From NCBI GenBank assembly GCA_022448085.1, contig JAKUTH010000006.1, positions 1 through 64,000 on the forward strand: DNA of 64,000 nucleotides. Direction: 5' to 3'. Position numbers and translations under genes: made by a program. Position 1 is the first letter of the stretch; each line of letters starts with the position of its first letter. The DNA is from Pseudomonadales bacterium. Its GTDB lineage: Bacteria; Pseudomonadota; Gammaproteobacteria; Pseudomonadales; Azotimanducaceae. A model generated the notes under the pieces. The model saw nothing but the letters and a program-made list of their open reading frames with translations. It did not search any database and was not told the DNA's origin. Of this stretch, positions 53,802 through 64,000 are shown one piece after another.

Positions 53802-55355
53802 TCACACGATCCGGGAACCGGTTTTGCCCCAGTATTCGTCTTTAAGCAGGCGCTTGTATAGCTTGCCGGTAGGCAACCTTGGTAACTCAGCCCGAAAGTC
53901 GACACTTTTCGGGCACTTGTAGTGTGCAATTCTTTCTCTTGTGTAGTGGAGTAGTTCTTCCGCTAGATCGTCATCAGTCTCTATGCCCGCTGCTGGCTGA
54001 ACAATCGCCTTAACTTCTTCGCCCATTTCGGCGTTGGGAACGCCGATGACTGCCACGTCGGCGACTTTGTCGTGCATGATCATGGCGTCTTCGATTTCTT
54101 GTGGATAGATGTTGACTCCGCCGGAAATGATCATAAACGTCGCGCGGTCGGTAAGGTAGAGATAGCCTTCTTCGTCGACATAGCCAACGTCGCCGAGTGC
54201 GGTCCAGTTGACGTGCTCGGGGTGTTGCGCTTCTCGAGTCTTGTCGGGATCTTTGAGATATTCAAACGGCATCTTCTCCAATTCGAAATAAACGATACCG
54301 GACTCGCCAATGGGGAGTTCGGTTCCTTCTTCATCACATATATGAATCGTCCCCAAGAGCGAACGTCCTACGGTCCCTGGATGGGCGAGCCATTCTTCCG
54401 GGCCGCAATGCGTAAACCCATTTAATTCGGTGCCACCGTAATATTCATAAATAATGGACCCCCACCAATCAAACATTTGGCGTTTGACGTCGGGCGGGCA
54501 CGGCGCAGCGGCGTGGATGGCGACTTTGTGAGATGACAGGTTAAAGCCCGAACGATCTGCTTCGGGGAGTTTGAGCATTCGTGAAAACATTGTTGGGACC
54601 CATTGGCTGTGGGTAACTTGGTAATCCTCAATAGCGTGTAATGCTTGTATCGGATCAAAGCGGTGCATCATTACGACGGTGCCCCCCAAGGCTTGCGTAC
54701 CCGACGAAAAACTAAGTGGAGCAGAGTGGTATAGGGGCGCGGGCGAGAGGTAGACAACGTTTTCGTCGAACTGCCATAAACCACTGAGAAGACCGCCAAC
54801 TAAATTGTCAGCACTGGAAATCAAACCCTCTGGCAGTGGACGGAGAATTCCTTTGGGCCTCCCCGTGGTGCCAGAACTGTATAGCATGAATGTTCCCGCT
54901 GGTTCTTGCTCCAAAGGTTGCGCGGGAAGGGCGTTGATACCGGCTTCATAATCTTCATAGCCGTCCAAGGAGCCCCCGACGCAGAGCCAGGTATGGCAGT
55001 TCGGAGCGTACAGAGGCAGATCTGCGGCGACTTCTGCGACCCCGGTTGAGGTGATTAACACTTGCGATTCAGAGTTATCGACAATATATCCGGCTTCCTC
55101 GGTTGTTAAGTAACGGTTCACCGAGGTGAAATAGAGCCCGGACCGAAGCGCTGCCCACAGCACCTCGAAATATGCCAGATTGTTTTCCATAAAGATGGAG
55201 ACGTGATCACCGGGTCTTAAACCGCGGTCCCACATCAGTTGAGCCAAACGGTTGGAACGATCGTTCAACTCACGGTAAGTTATGGTCTCCCCGTTTGCGG
55301 TGTTGATGGCCGCAGGTTTATCGGGAAATATCGTTGCCCAGTGCCCCGGATACAT
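53802..55355 (-). CDS. Acyl-CoA synthetase (AMP-binding enzyme)
   Basis: 517 residues. The phosphate loop is LYSSGTTGRPKG, and adenylate-binding motifs YEYYGGTELNGF, YLYLTDRATFMIISGGVNIYP and PTGKLYKRL follow. It activates a carboxylic acid to its CoA thioester; chain length cannot be judged. It sits between the SulP gene and the M20 gene, all on the minus strand. Confidence 0.95.
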   Translation of the reverse strand: MYPGHWATIFPDKPAAINTANGETITYRELNDRSNRLAQLMWDRGLRPGDHVSIFMENNLAYFEVLWAALRSGLYFTSVNRYLTTEEAGYIVDNSESQVLITSTGVAEVAADLPLYAPNCHTWLCVGGSLDGYEDYEAGINALPAQPLEQEPAGTFMLYSSGTTGRPKGILRPLPEGLISSADNLVGGLLSGLWQFDENVVYLSPAPLYHSAPLSFSSGTQALGGTVVMMHRFDPIQALHAIEDYQVTHSQWVPTMFSRMLKLPEADRSGFNLSSHKVAIHAAAPCPPDVKRQMFDWWGSIIYEYYGGTELNGFTHCGPEEWLAHPGTVGRSLLGTIHICDEEGTELPIGESGIVYFELEKMPFEYLKDPDKTREAQHPEHVNWTALGDVGYVDEEGYLYLTDRATFMIISGGVNIYPQEIEDAMIMHDKVADVAVIGVPNAEMGEEVKAIVQPAAGIETDDDLAEELLHYTRERIAHYKCPKSVDFRAELPRLPTGKLYKRLLKDEYWGKTGSRIV

Positions 55356-55413
55356 AATCAGTCCTCCACCCTATTTTTGGAGGCTACCAACGTGTTGTGC
55401 CGCGCGTCCACAG

Positions 55414-58328
<2,915 letters not shown>

Positions 58329-58365
58329 CTGATTTTTTAAAGCTTATATTTCGAGGAGGAATTTT

Positions 58366-59367
58366 ATGGACCGACGAGCATGGTTAGATCAAGTCGTTGA
58401 GGAAACGCTTGAACCAGACCTCCCGATTTGTGATCCCCACCATCATCTTTGGGATTATCCCCAAAGTCGTTACCTACTCGACGAGCTACTGGAAGATACC
58501 AACAGCGGACACAATGTGGTTTCAACCGTTTTCATGGAATGTGGTGCGATGTATAGGGCTGCGGGGCCAGAGGCTTTTAGTCCAGTCGGTGAGACGGAGT
58601 TTGTCAACGGCATCGCGGCGATGAGCGCTAGCGGGTTGTACGGTGAGACGAGGGCATGTGCATCGATCATTGGTTTTGCGGATCTGTCGATGGGGACTGC
58701 CGTTGGCGATGTTTTGGACGCGCACATGGCCGCGAGCGGTCGATTTCGTGGCATTCGGCATGCAACGGGCTGGGATGCCAGCAACGATATCCGTAATTCA
58801 CACACGTCCCCACCGGAGAAGCTTCTTGGGGACAAGGTTTTTCGCGAGGGGTTCCGTGAATTGGGAAAGCGTGATCTGACCTTTGACGCGTGGTTATATC
58901 ACTCGCAGATCTACGAACTTACCGCGCTCGCACGCGCGTTTCCGGAACAACCCATCGTTTTTGATCATTTTGGTGGCCCATTGGGCATCGGTCCGTATCA
59001 AGGCAAGCGCGACGAAATCTTTTCATTCTGGAAAGCGGCAATAACTGAGCTCGCACGATGCGAAAATGTTGTTGCAAAGCTAGGTGGATTGGTTATGCCG
59101 ATCAATGGATTTGGGTTCCACAAGGCGGCTGAACCGGCATCGTCGGAAGCGTTGGAATCAACCACGCGAGATTACTATTTCCACATGATTGAACAGTTTG
59201 GTGCGGGAAGGTGTATGTTCGAAAGTAATTTTCCGGTCGACAAAGCAAGCTGCTCGTACAACGTGTTGTGGAACTCGTTTAAACGTATTGCGGCCGGTTT
59301 TTCGGCCGAAGAAAAGTCGGAGCTATTTCACAACACCGCGGCGAGGACCTATACGGTTATTGTATAA
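58366..59367 (+). CDS. Amidohydrolase-family protein, TIM-barrel type
   Basis: 333 residues. The metal-binding start CDPHHHLWDYP and later stretches IVFDHFGGPLGIGPYQGK and CMFESNFPVDKAS match the PDC/LigI-like amidohydrolases, which open lactone or pyrone rings. The catalytic Asp appears as SNFPVD. Strong Shine-Dalgarno GAGGAGGAA precedes ATG 58366. It follows the formaldehyde dehydrogenase on the same strand. Confidence 0.92.
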   Translation: MDRRAWLDQVVEETLEPDLPICDPHHHLWDYPQSRYLLDELLEDTNSGHNVVSTVFMECGAMYRAAGPEAFSPVGETEFVNGIAAMSASGLYGETRACASIIGFADLSMGTAVGDVLDAHMAASGRFRGIRHATGWDASNDIRNSHTSPPEKLLGDKVFREGFRELGKRDLTFDAWLYHSQIYELTALARAFPEQPIVFDHFGGPLGIGPYQGKRDEIFSFWKAAITELARCENVVAKLGGLVMPINGFGFHKAAEPASSEALESTTRDYYFHMIEQFGAGRCMFESNFPVDKASCSYNVLWNSFKRIAAGFSAEEKSELFHNTAARTYTVIV

Positions 59368-59400
59368 ATCGCGTGCGAAACTTCGTAAAAGCCAAGCACA

Positions 59401-60408
59401 TTAGATAAATAGCATACAGGTCGGAGTGGGGATGCTGGCTGTGCTCGCAGCCTCCGTGGGTCGACCGTTAACGAGGGGATAAACCGTGACATTGTCTGAT
59501 TGTTGGTTCGCAACCATGAGCCATTTTTGAGTTGGGTCCAAACAAAAAAAGCGCGGGTGTTCTCCATACGTCGGGATCCAGGAAGGCGCACAAGGTAAGC
59601 CGCGATCGTCTATAGCCATCGTTACTATCGAGTTATGACCCCGATTTGACGCATAGACGAAGCGACCGTCGTTACTTAACTGAATTTCTGCGGTCGTACT
59701 TGAGCCACGATAGCCGGTGGGAAGTGTGCTGACGAACTCTTGTTCATGATGAATATCAGTGCGGTGTAAAACGGCGATCGTGTTGCTCAGTTCGTTGAGC
59801 AAATAATTGAGGGGGTGTTGGGGATGGGCAACGATGTGGCGGGGTCCTGAACCGGGTTTAACGGACGTTGTCGATGGATTGACGTTCAACACCCCGCGAG
59901 GGTCGATTCGGTAGTGGTACACGCAATCCGCACCAAGATCCGGAACCATTAACTCGGTGTCGGATACCAGGTGTACTTCATGGGCATGCGCGCACCGTTG
60001 TCGATCGCTGACGGGCCCGCTTCCTTCATGTATAACGTGGCTCGTTTTTTCGCCAATTGCACCATTGGAATCACGCCGAAAGACGGCGACACTGCCGCTT
60101 CCATAGTTCGCGACCGCGATCCAATGAAGGCTGGCCGTAATATGACAAGGCAAAGAACCCAACGACGATTCGCGATTAATGAAACGTAGTGTGTCCGCGC
60201 GAAGTTCGAAAGCGGAAACACCACCTTCCACTGCTTCGTTGACGGCGTAGACGTGATTGTCGATACGACAAAGAAAAGCAGGGCTCTCGGATTCAATCGC
60301 GAGCCCCTGGCCGTCAAATTGACCGTTCTTGTCGTTGAACGAGGCCCAGTAAATGCCCTGTGCATCGTCCTGAGTATAAGTACCAACGAGAATGCGATGA
60401 ACGGTCAC
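59401..60408 (-). CDS. Beta-propeller lactonase, Pgl (YbhE) family
   Basis: Start placed at GTG 60408 (VTVHRILVGTYTQ), matching the family start; an in-frame GTG at 60441 is also possible. The roughly 335-residue protein shows propeller blades with HAHEVHLVSDTELMVPDLGA, GSGPRHIVAHPQHPLNYLLN and YASNRGHNSIVTMAI. E. coli Pgl hydrolyses 6-phosphogluconolactone; other members act on further lactones, so substrate is open. Terminates 34 bases from the converging amidohydrolase gene. Confidence 0.88.
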   Translation of the reverse strand: MTVHRILVGTYTQDDAQGIYWASFNDKNGQFDGQGLAIESESPAFLCRIDNHVYAVNEAVEGGVSAFELRADTLRFINRESSLGSLPCHITASLHWIAVANYGSGSVAVFRRDSNGAIGEKTSHVIHEGSGPVSDRQRCAHAHEVHLVSDTELMVPDLGADCVYHYRIDPRGVLNVNPSTTSVKPGSGPRHIVAHPQHPLNYLLNELSNTIAVLHRTDIHHEQEFVSTLPTGYRGSSTTAEIQLSNDGRFVYASNRGHNSIVTMAIDDRGLPCAPSWIPTYGEHPRFFCLDPTQKWLMVANQQSDNVTVYPLVNGRPTEAASTASIPTPTCMLFI

Positions 60409-60479
60409 GAGCCGCGGTTTTGTCGGATGGTTAGGACACACGCTGGCTTAGGCAGCGCCATGGGCTTACGCAGCGTTGA

Positions 60480-62522
60480 TCAGTTGAACTCTAACTCCGC
60501 GCCTACGTAAAACTGCCGCGGTAGACCGGGGAAATATCGATAACTCCCAAAGGCGTAATCCGCGCGGTCAGCGTATTCCTTATCGAGCAAATTGATGATT
60601 CGTGCGAATACACGGACGTTGTTGGAAAGCTCGTAGTTGCCGCGCCAGTTGAGCAAGGTGTGTCCCGAATATTTCGCTGTGTTGGCTGCATTGATGAAGT
60701 GCGATCCGATATGACTGAGTTCAAATTCGGAGGTGGCGCGTTCGGTGAACCGGGCCCGCCAATGCGCACTCGCTAACCACCTAGGGGCAGTATCAACGTC
60801 GTTGCCAGAGATAATCGTCTCACCGCGCGATGCGTCTCGTGTGAAATCGTATCGGTGGCGAGCATAGGTCGCGACGAGCGCGAGAGTATGGTCGTCGTTC
60901 GGGTGAAACGCGAGATCCGTTTCGATGCCGCTAGATCGCGTTTTCCCATCGCTGACGTTATAACCGTCTGCGTCGCGGAAGATCAGGTTGTTAGAGCGTT
61001 CGAGATAGGTGCTGACATCGACATCGAGCCGACCTTTTGTTGCGTTGACCCCGACTTCGAGAGACCGTAGTGACTCACTCGTTAGACTTGCAACGGTTTG
61101 GCCGCTCTGAAGGCGATAAAGTTCGGTCGCTTGCGGTGGCCTGAAACCGATTCCGGTCAGGGCGTAGAGTTTTAACCTCGGGTTGGCCTCCCAACGGATG
61201 CCGATGCGACCGGCGACGTCCGTGAAATCGTCTTCACGATCAGCTGGACGGGTGTATAGACAACCCCCAAATCCGCATAGGCTGCCGTCATCGCGACTGT
61301 TTCCATCGAGGTGCCGATTATCGTAATCGTAGTTAAGACGCTCCAATCGCATGCTGTGAATGAGTTCGACGTTTTCAGCAATCTCCCAACCAAGGTCATA
61401 AAAAGCTGCCATCAAGAAACTTGATATCTCGTAGTCGTAGTGTGTGCCCTCGGGTCGGGTACCGACCAAATAGGCGGATCCGGTCGTCGGTTGATCCTGT
61501 TGTTCTGACAGCGCGCCACGCATCGTCTCGACGTGAGCACCTGCCATCCAGCGGATATTCGTAGAGGAGCCTTTCACGCGGGCGAGGACACCGAAACTTG
61601 TTTGATCATTGTTCTCTAAAGGTTTTCCAGGAAGAAAATGCTGTCGAAATTCCATATCCGAGCGGCGTAGATAAGGAGCGACTGACCACTCTCGATCGCT
61701 CTGCTCGAGATTCCAGTGGCTCGTGATCCTCAATGAAGCTGCGTCACGGTAGGCCTCGGGGTTGGGGTTGGTGCGTCGTATCGTCGCATCTTCGTACGCA
61801 AGCTCGCCTTTTACGTAACCCCCTGTTTCTTGGTTTAAGCGGGATGCGGAGAGCGTATGGATGGCTTTCCAACTCCCCGTGTTGGTCGATAGGTTGGAGG
61901 TGACTTTATATTGGTTATACCCAGTGTCGTCGCGGTAGCCATCGCTTCGGCTTCCATTTGCGTTAAGCTGAAAGCGGTCTGAACCCGCAGATAAACGACC
62001 TTGTAGGTAGTCGTACGATCCGACTTCGACAGCTACTTGGGTCGATTCATTGTGGGTGAAAGAAATTGAGTTAATCACGCCATGCAGCGCGTTGCCGCCG
62101 AATCGAGCACTCGCCGGTCCGCGGACAACTTCGAGCGCTGACGCCTGTTCGCTGTTGATCTCGAATAGGTTGTTGACGTTGCAGAATCCGGCGGGCCTGA
62201 CCGGAATACCGTCTTCCAAGAAGAGGAATCCGCCGCAAGCACCGGGGCCTGTGAGAACGCCGGATCGAATTGCGGTCAGGTGTTCTTGTCCAGAGCCTCG
62301 AGACACCCACACACCAGGGATCCGGACAAGCGCTTCATGGACGTGGTTGGCGCGCACGAGTTCCAGAGTTTTAGCGTTTATGGTGGAGCCGCTACCCACG
62401 GTTTTAGTCGACGCTATGACGGAAGCCTCAGCACGCACGATAATCTCTTCCAATTCATCGGCACCGGCCATTGGGGAGGCGAGTACCGACGTTAGAAAAC
62501 CAAGTGTAAGGATTCGCTTCAT
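60480..62522 (-). CDS. TonB-dependent outer-membrane receptor
   Basis: 680 residues. A signal peptide (MKRILTLGFLTSVLASP) is followed by a TonB-box-like segment (EEIIVRAEAS), a plug domain with GGFLFLEDGIPVRPAG and LEVVRGPASARFGGN, and a 22-strand barrel ending RQFYVGAELEFN. The plug has three Cys close together (ACGGFLF, GFCNVNN, plus loop CGFGGC), unusual for the group. It imports an unidentified substrate such as a siderophore or vitamin. No cobalamin or other riboswitch was seen in the about 105-base upstream region. Confidence 0.94.
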   Translation of the reverse strand: MKRILTLGFLTSVLASPMAGADELEEIIVRAEASVIASTKTVGSGSTINAKTLELVRANHVHEALVRIPGVWVSRGSGQEHLTAIRSGVLTGPGACGGFLFLEDGIPVRPAGFCNVNNLFEINSEQASALEVVRGPASARFGGNALHGVINSISFTHNESTQVAVEVGSYDYLQGRLSAGSDRFQLNANGSRSDGYRDDTGYNQYKVTSNLSTNTGSWKAIHTLSASRLNQETGGYVKGELAYEDATIRRTNPNPEAYRDAASLRITSHWNLEQSDREWSVAPYLRRSDMEFRQHFLPGKPLENNDQTSFGVLARVKGSSTNIRWMAGAHVETMRGALSEQQDQPTTGSAYLVGTRPEGTHYDYEISSFLMAAFYDLGWEIAENVELIHSMRLERLNYDYDNRHLDGNSRDDGSLCGFGGCLYTRPADREDDFTDVAGRIGIRWEANPRLKLYALTGIGFRPPQATELYRLQSGQTVASLTSESLRSLEVGVNATKGRLDVDVSTYLERSNNLIFRDADGYNVSDGKTRSSGIETDLAFHPNDDHTLALVATYARHRYDFTRDASRGETIISGNDVDTAPRWLASAHWRARFTERATSEFELSHIGSHFINAANTAKYSGHTLLNWRGNYELSNNVRVFARIINLLDKEYADRADYAFGSYRYFPGLPRQFYVGAELEFN

Positions 62523-62629
62523 GTGGACGGGTAATTGACAGCCTGGAGTCGTCGAATGATAAGCGGATGTTCGAAAAAGTCATACCAGCAATACGGTTTG
62601 CGGGGTGAATACGTGTCTGAAGTGTACGA

Positions 62630-63172
62630 ATGGGTTGCCGAAAGCGCATTGAGCGATTGTCGAAAAAACCCTTATTCTTGTGGCCGAGTCTTGCAGGATA
62701 CGGTTCGTTGAAGATACCCAAAACACTACTCGGCGTACTGAAGAACCCGAGGGCTAGTAGGTTCTTTAAGGGCGTCGCGACGGTCGTCGATGGACCGCTA
62801 ATGCGCTGGTCGCGCGGTCGCATACGCCTCTCATTCGTGATCCCAGTGCTGCTTCTTGAAGTCATGGGAGTGCGGAGCGAGACACTGCGACGAGTGCCGT
62901 TGCTATACGTCGACACGACCGACGGCCTGATCATCGTTGGGTCAAACGGAGGGTCGGTTCGAGAACCCGCGTGGTGTAACAACATAAGAGCGAATCGTTC
63001 GGTGGCTTGTTTAGTTAAGGGCCGACGAGAGCGTTATGAGGTGACTGAATTGGAGGGTTCGGTGTACGCGGAGGCGTGGGAAAAAGCGTTGGTTGTGTAT
63101 CCCAATTACGACGTATACCAGCGGCGTCTTCCCTTGAGGACGATTCCTCTTTTTCGACTCTCGAGGTTATGA
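62630..63172 (+). CDS. Nitroreductase/quinone-reductase family (Ddn-like) protein
   Basis: 180 residues from ATG 62630. The split-barrel core includes LLYVDTTDGLIIVGSNGGS, REPAWCNNIRAN and the end stretch YPNYDVYQRRLPLRTIPLFR, typical of deazaflavin-dependent nitroreductase (Ddn) relatives. Actinobacterial members use F420; Gammaproteobacterial cofactor use is uncertain. It is divergent to the TonB receptor and precedes the sulfotransferase-like gene. Confidence 0.85.
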   Translation: MGCRKRIERLSKKPLFLWPSLAGYGSLKIPKTLLGVLKNPRASRFFKGVATVVDGPLMRWSRGRIRLSFVIPVLLLEVMGVRSETLRRVPLLYVDTTDGLIIVGSNGGSVREPAWCNNIRANRSVACLVKGRRERYEVTELEGSVYAEAWEKALVVYPNYDVYQRRLPLRTIPLFRLSRL

Positions 63173-63266
63173 GCGTGTGACAACGTTGGCGGATGACGAG
63201 CAGACTTTGGATATCCCACATCGGCTGTTTCTGATCAAATGGCCACTGTCTGTGGGAGCTTTTGAT

Positions 63267-63917
63267 ATGCCGCTAGACATCATCGGCGTCGGGTATGGCC
63301 GTACCGGCACGTTGTCGTTGAAACAAGCGTTGGAAATATTGGGGTACTCAGATTGCTATCACATGTCGGAAGTGGTCGCACACCCTGAGCACTCAGCCTT
63401 ATGGATTAACGCGTGGAAAGGTGACGATCCTTGGGAAGCTATTTTTGATGGATACCGAGCGACTGTGGATTGGCCTGCGGTCGCGTTCTGGCCGCGTCTC
63501 ATGAACTATTATCCCAAGGCGAAGCTGATTCTCACGACGCGCGATGTGGAAAGTTGGTACCGAAGTGCGTCAAATACGATCTTCAAAGCCATGAAGGAGG
63601 GGATGCTTTCTGACGAACCTACGCGGCGCGAACGGGTCGAAATGGCCAAGGACATTATCGTGGATGGTACGTTTGGCGGCGATCTAGACGACAAGGCAAC
63701 GGTACTCGCTGCCTATCAGCAAAATATCGATCGAATATATAACGAGGTTCCGAAAGAGCGTTTGATCATCTTTGATTCGGCTGAGGGATGGGATCCGTTG
63801 TGCGAAGCATTGGGGACGCCTATACCGAAGGTTCCATACCCGAGGATTAATACCACCGAAGAATTTGAACAGCGCTGGCGAGGTGGTGATCCTCGACGGG
63901 GTTTGCGTTCGACCTAG
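63267..63917 (+). CDS. Sulfotransferase-family protein
   Basis: ATG 63267 (MPLDIIGVGYGRTGTLSLKQ) was chosen because GGGAG lies correctly spaced upstream and the P-loop-like PAPS motif then stands near the N-terminus; an in-frame GTG at 63177 adds 30 residues. The 216-residue protein carries GYGRTGTLSL and the second family stretch KLILTTRDVESWYRS. It belongs to the group that includes uncharacterised bacterial and fungal sulfotransferase-like proteins. It overlaps the end of a minus-strand gene by about three bases. Confidence 0.88.
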   Translation: MPLDIIGVGYGRTGTLSLKQALEILGYSDCYHMSEVVAHPEHSALWINAWKGDDPWEAIFDGYRATVDWPAVAFWPRLMNYYPKAKLILTTRDVESWYRSASNTIFKAMKEGMLSDEPTRRERVEMAKDIIVDGTFGGDLDDKATVLAAYQQNIDRIYNEVPKERLIIFDSAEGWDPLCEALGTPIPKVPYPRINTTEEFEQRWRGGDPRRGLRST

Positions 63918-64000
63918 GGGTTATCGCCGAGGTCGGCCTTCGCGGAATGGCGCCTATCGATAAGACGGAAAACCCATGTCGCCAACGCTGCTCCGATAAA
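63914..64000 (-). CDS. C-terminal end of a membrane protein gene (cut by window edge)
   Basis: On the minus strand an open frame enters from the right edge and stops at TAG 63914-63916. The 28 visible residues begin with a hydrophobic segment (FIGAALATWVFRLI) and end in a charged tail (DRRHSAKADLGDNP), as the last helix and cytoplasmic tail of a membrane protein would. Only this short end is visible and chance is not excluded. Confidence 0.3.
   Translation of the reverse strand, partial: FIGAALATWVFRLIDRRHSAKADLGDNP

Noticed and set aside
62523-62629. A cobalamin riboswitch in front of the TonB receptor
   Set aside because: The interval is only about 105 bases and lacks recognisable B12-box sequence; the receptor substrate is left open.

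Overview
The window reads as chromosome from a free-living, probably aquatic, heterotrophic gammaproteobacterium. Pointers are the adjacent cmoA/cmoB tRNA-modification pair, a PA0069-type radical SAM gene behind a LexA box of the enteric/pseudomonad type, an elongator tRNA-Met with encoded CCA, SulP and RND transporters, and many acyl-CoA, SDR and esterase genes. This is inferred from gene content; no marker phylogeny was possible. Genes are dense, often joined by ATGA/GTGA/TGATG overlaps, and no insertion sequence, phage module or CRISPR array was seen.

Region 1 (1-13000) is a complete urea-nitrogen island on the + strand: the end of a porin, the urea ABC transporter urtABCDE, urease with its accessory proteins (ureDABCEFG), then glnK and amtB. 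It would take up urea, hydrolyse it to ammonium, and sense and recapture the ammonium. All key urease residues are present. Two local oddities stand out: a seven-codon ORF whose stop overlaps the urtB start, and a diverged, out-of-frame copy of an internal urtC segment that now forms the end of urtC.

Region 2 (13100-20000) starts with a scar next to tRNA-Met (a truncated SnoaL-like reading frame running into a small HTH gene) and a Bax-inhibitor-1-type membrane protein. Then comes a tightly coupled four-gene minus-strand operon: two VOC-fold (extradiol-dioxygenase-like) proteins, a CbbQ/NorQ-type AAA+ ATPase and a CbbO/NorD-type VWA protein, with a divergent hydrolase. No rubisco or nitric-oxide reductase is nearby, so this is the best candidate here for an undescribed system: a MoxR/VWA activase dedicated to VOC metalloenzymes.

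Region 3 (20000-40800) holds small oxidoreductase and stress genes (DUF4242, GST, ABM monooxygenase), the SOS-box radical SAM gene, an amino-acid permease, an RND pump whose promoter is bracketed by two matching palindromes, an acyl-CoA dehydrogenase, cmoAB, a flavin reductase, an SDR, an LLM oxidoreductase, an enoyl-CoA hydratase, a CinA-like/nucleotidyltransferase fusion, an octaheme cytochrome-TPR lipoprotein overlapping an acidic-tail protein, and an SMP-30 protein.

Region 4 (40900-64000) continues with a thiolase, a secreted protein beside an OmpR/EnvZ-type pair, an enoyl-CoA hydratase, a MaoC pair, an SDR lacking the catalytic tyrosine, esterases, a ClpP paralogue, a FAD oxidoreductase with an FAH-family enzyme, ChaC, an M20 hydrolase, an acyl-CoA synthetase, a SulP transporter, glutathione-dependent formaldehyde dehydrogenase, an amidohydrolase, a beta-propeller lactonase, a TonB receptor, a Ddn-like protein and a sulfotransferase. 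The right edge appears to cut a minus-strand membrane-protein gene.
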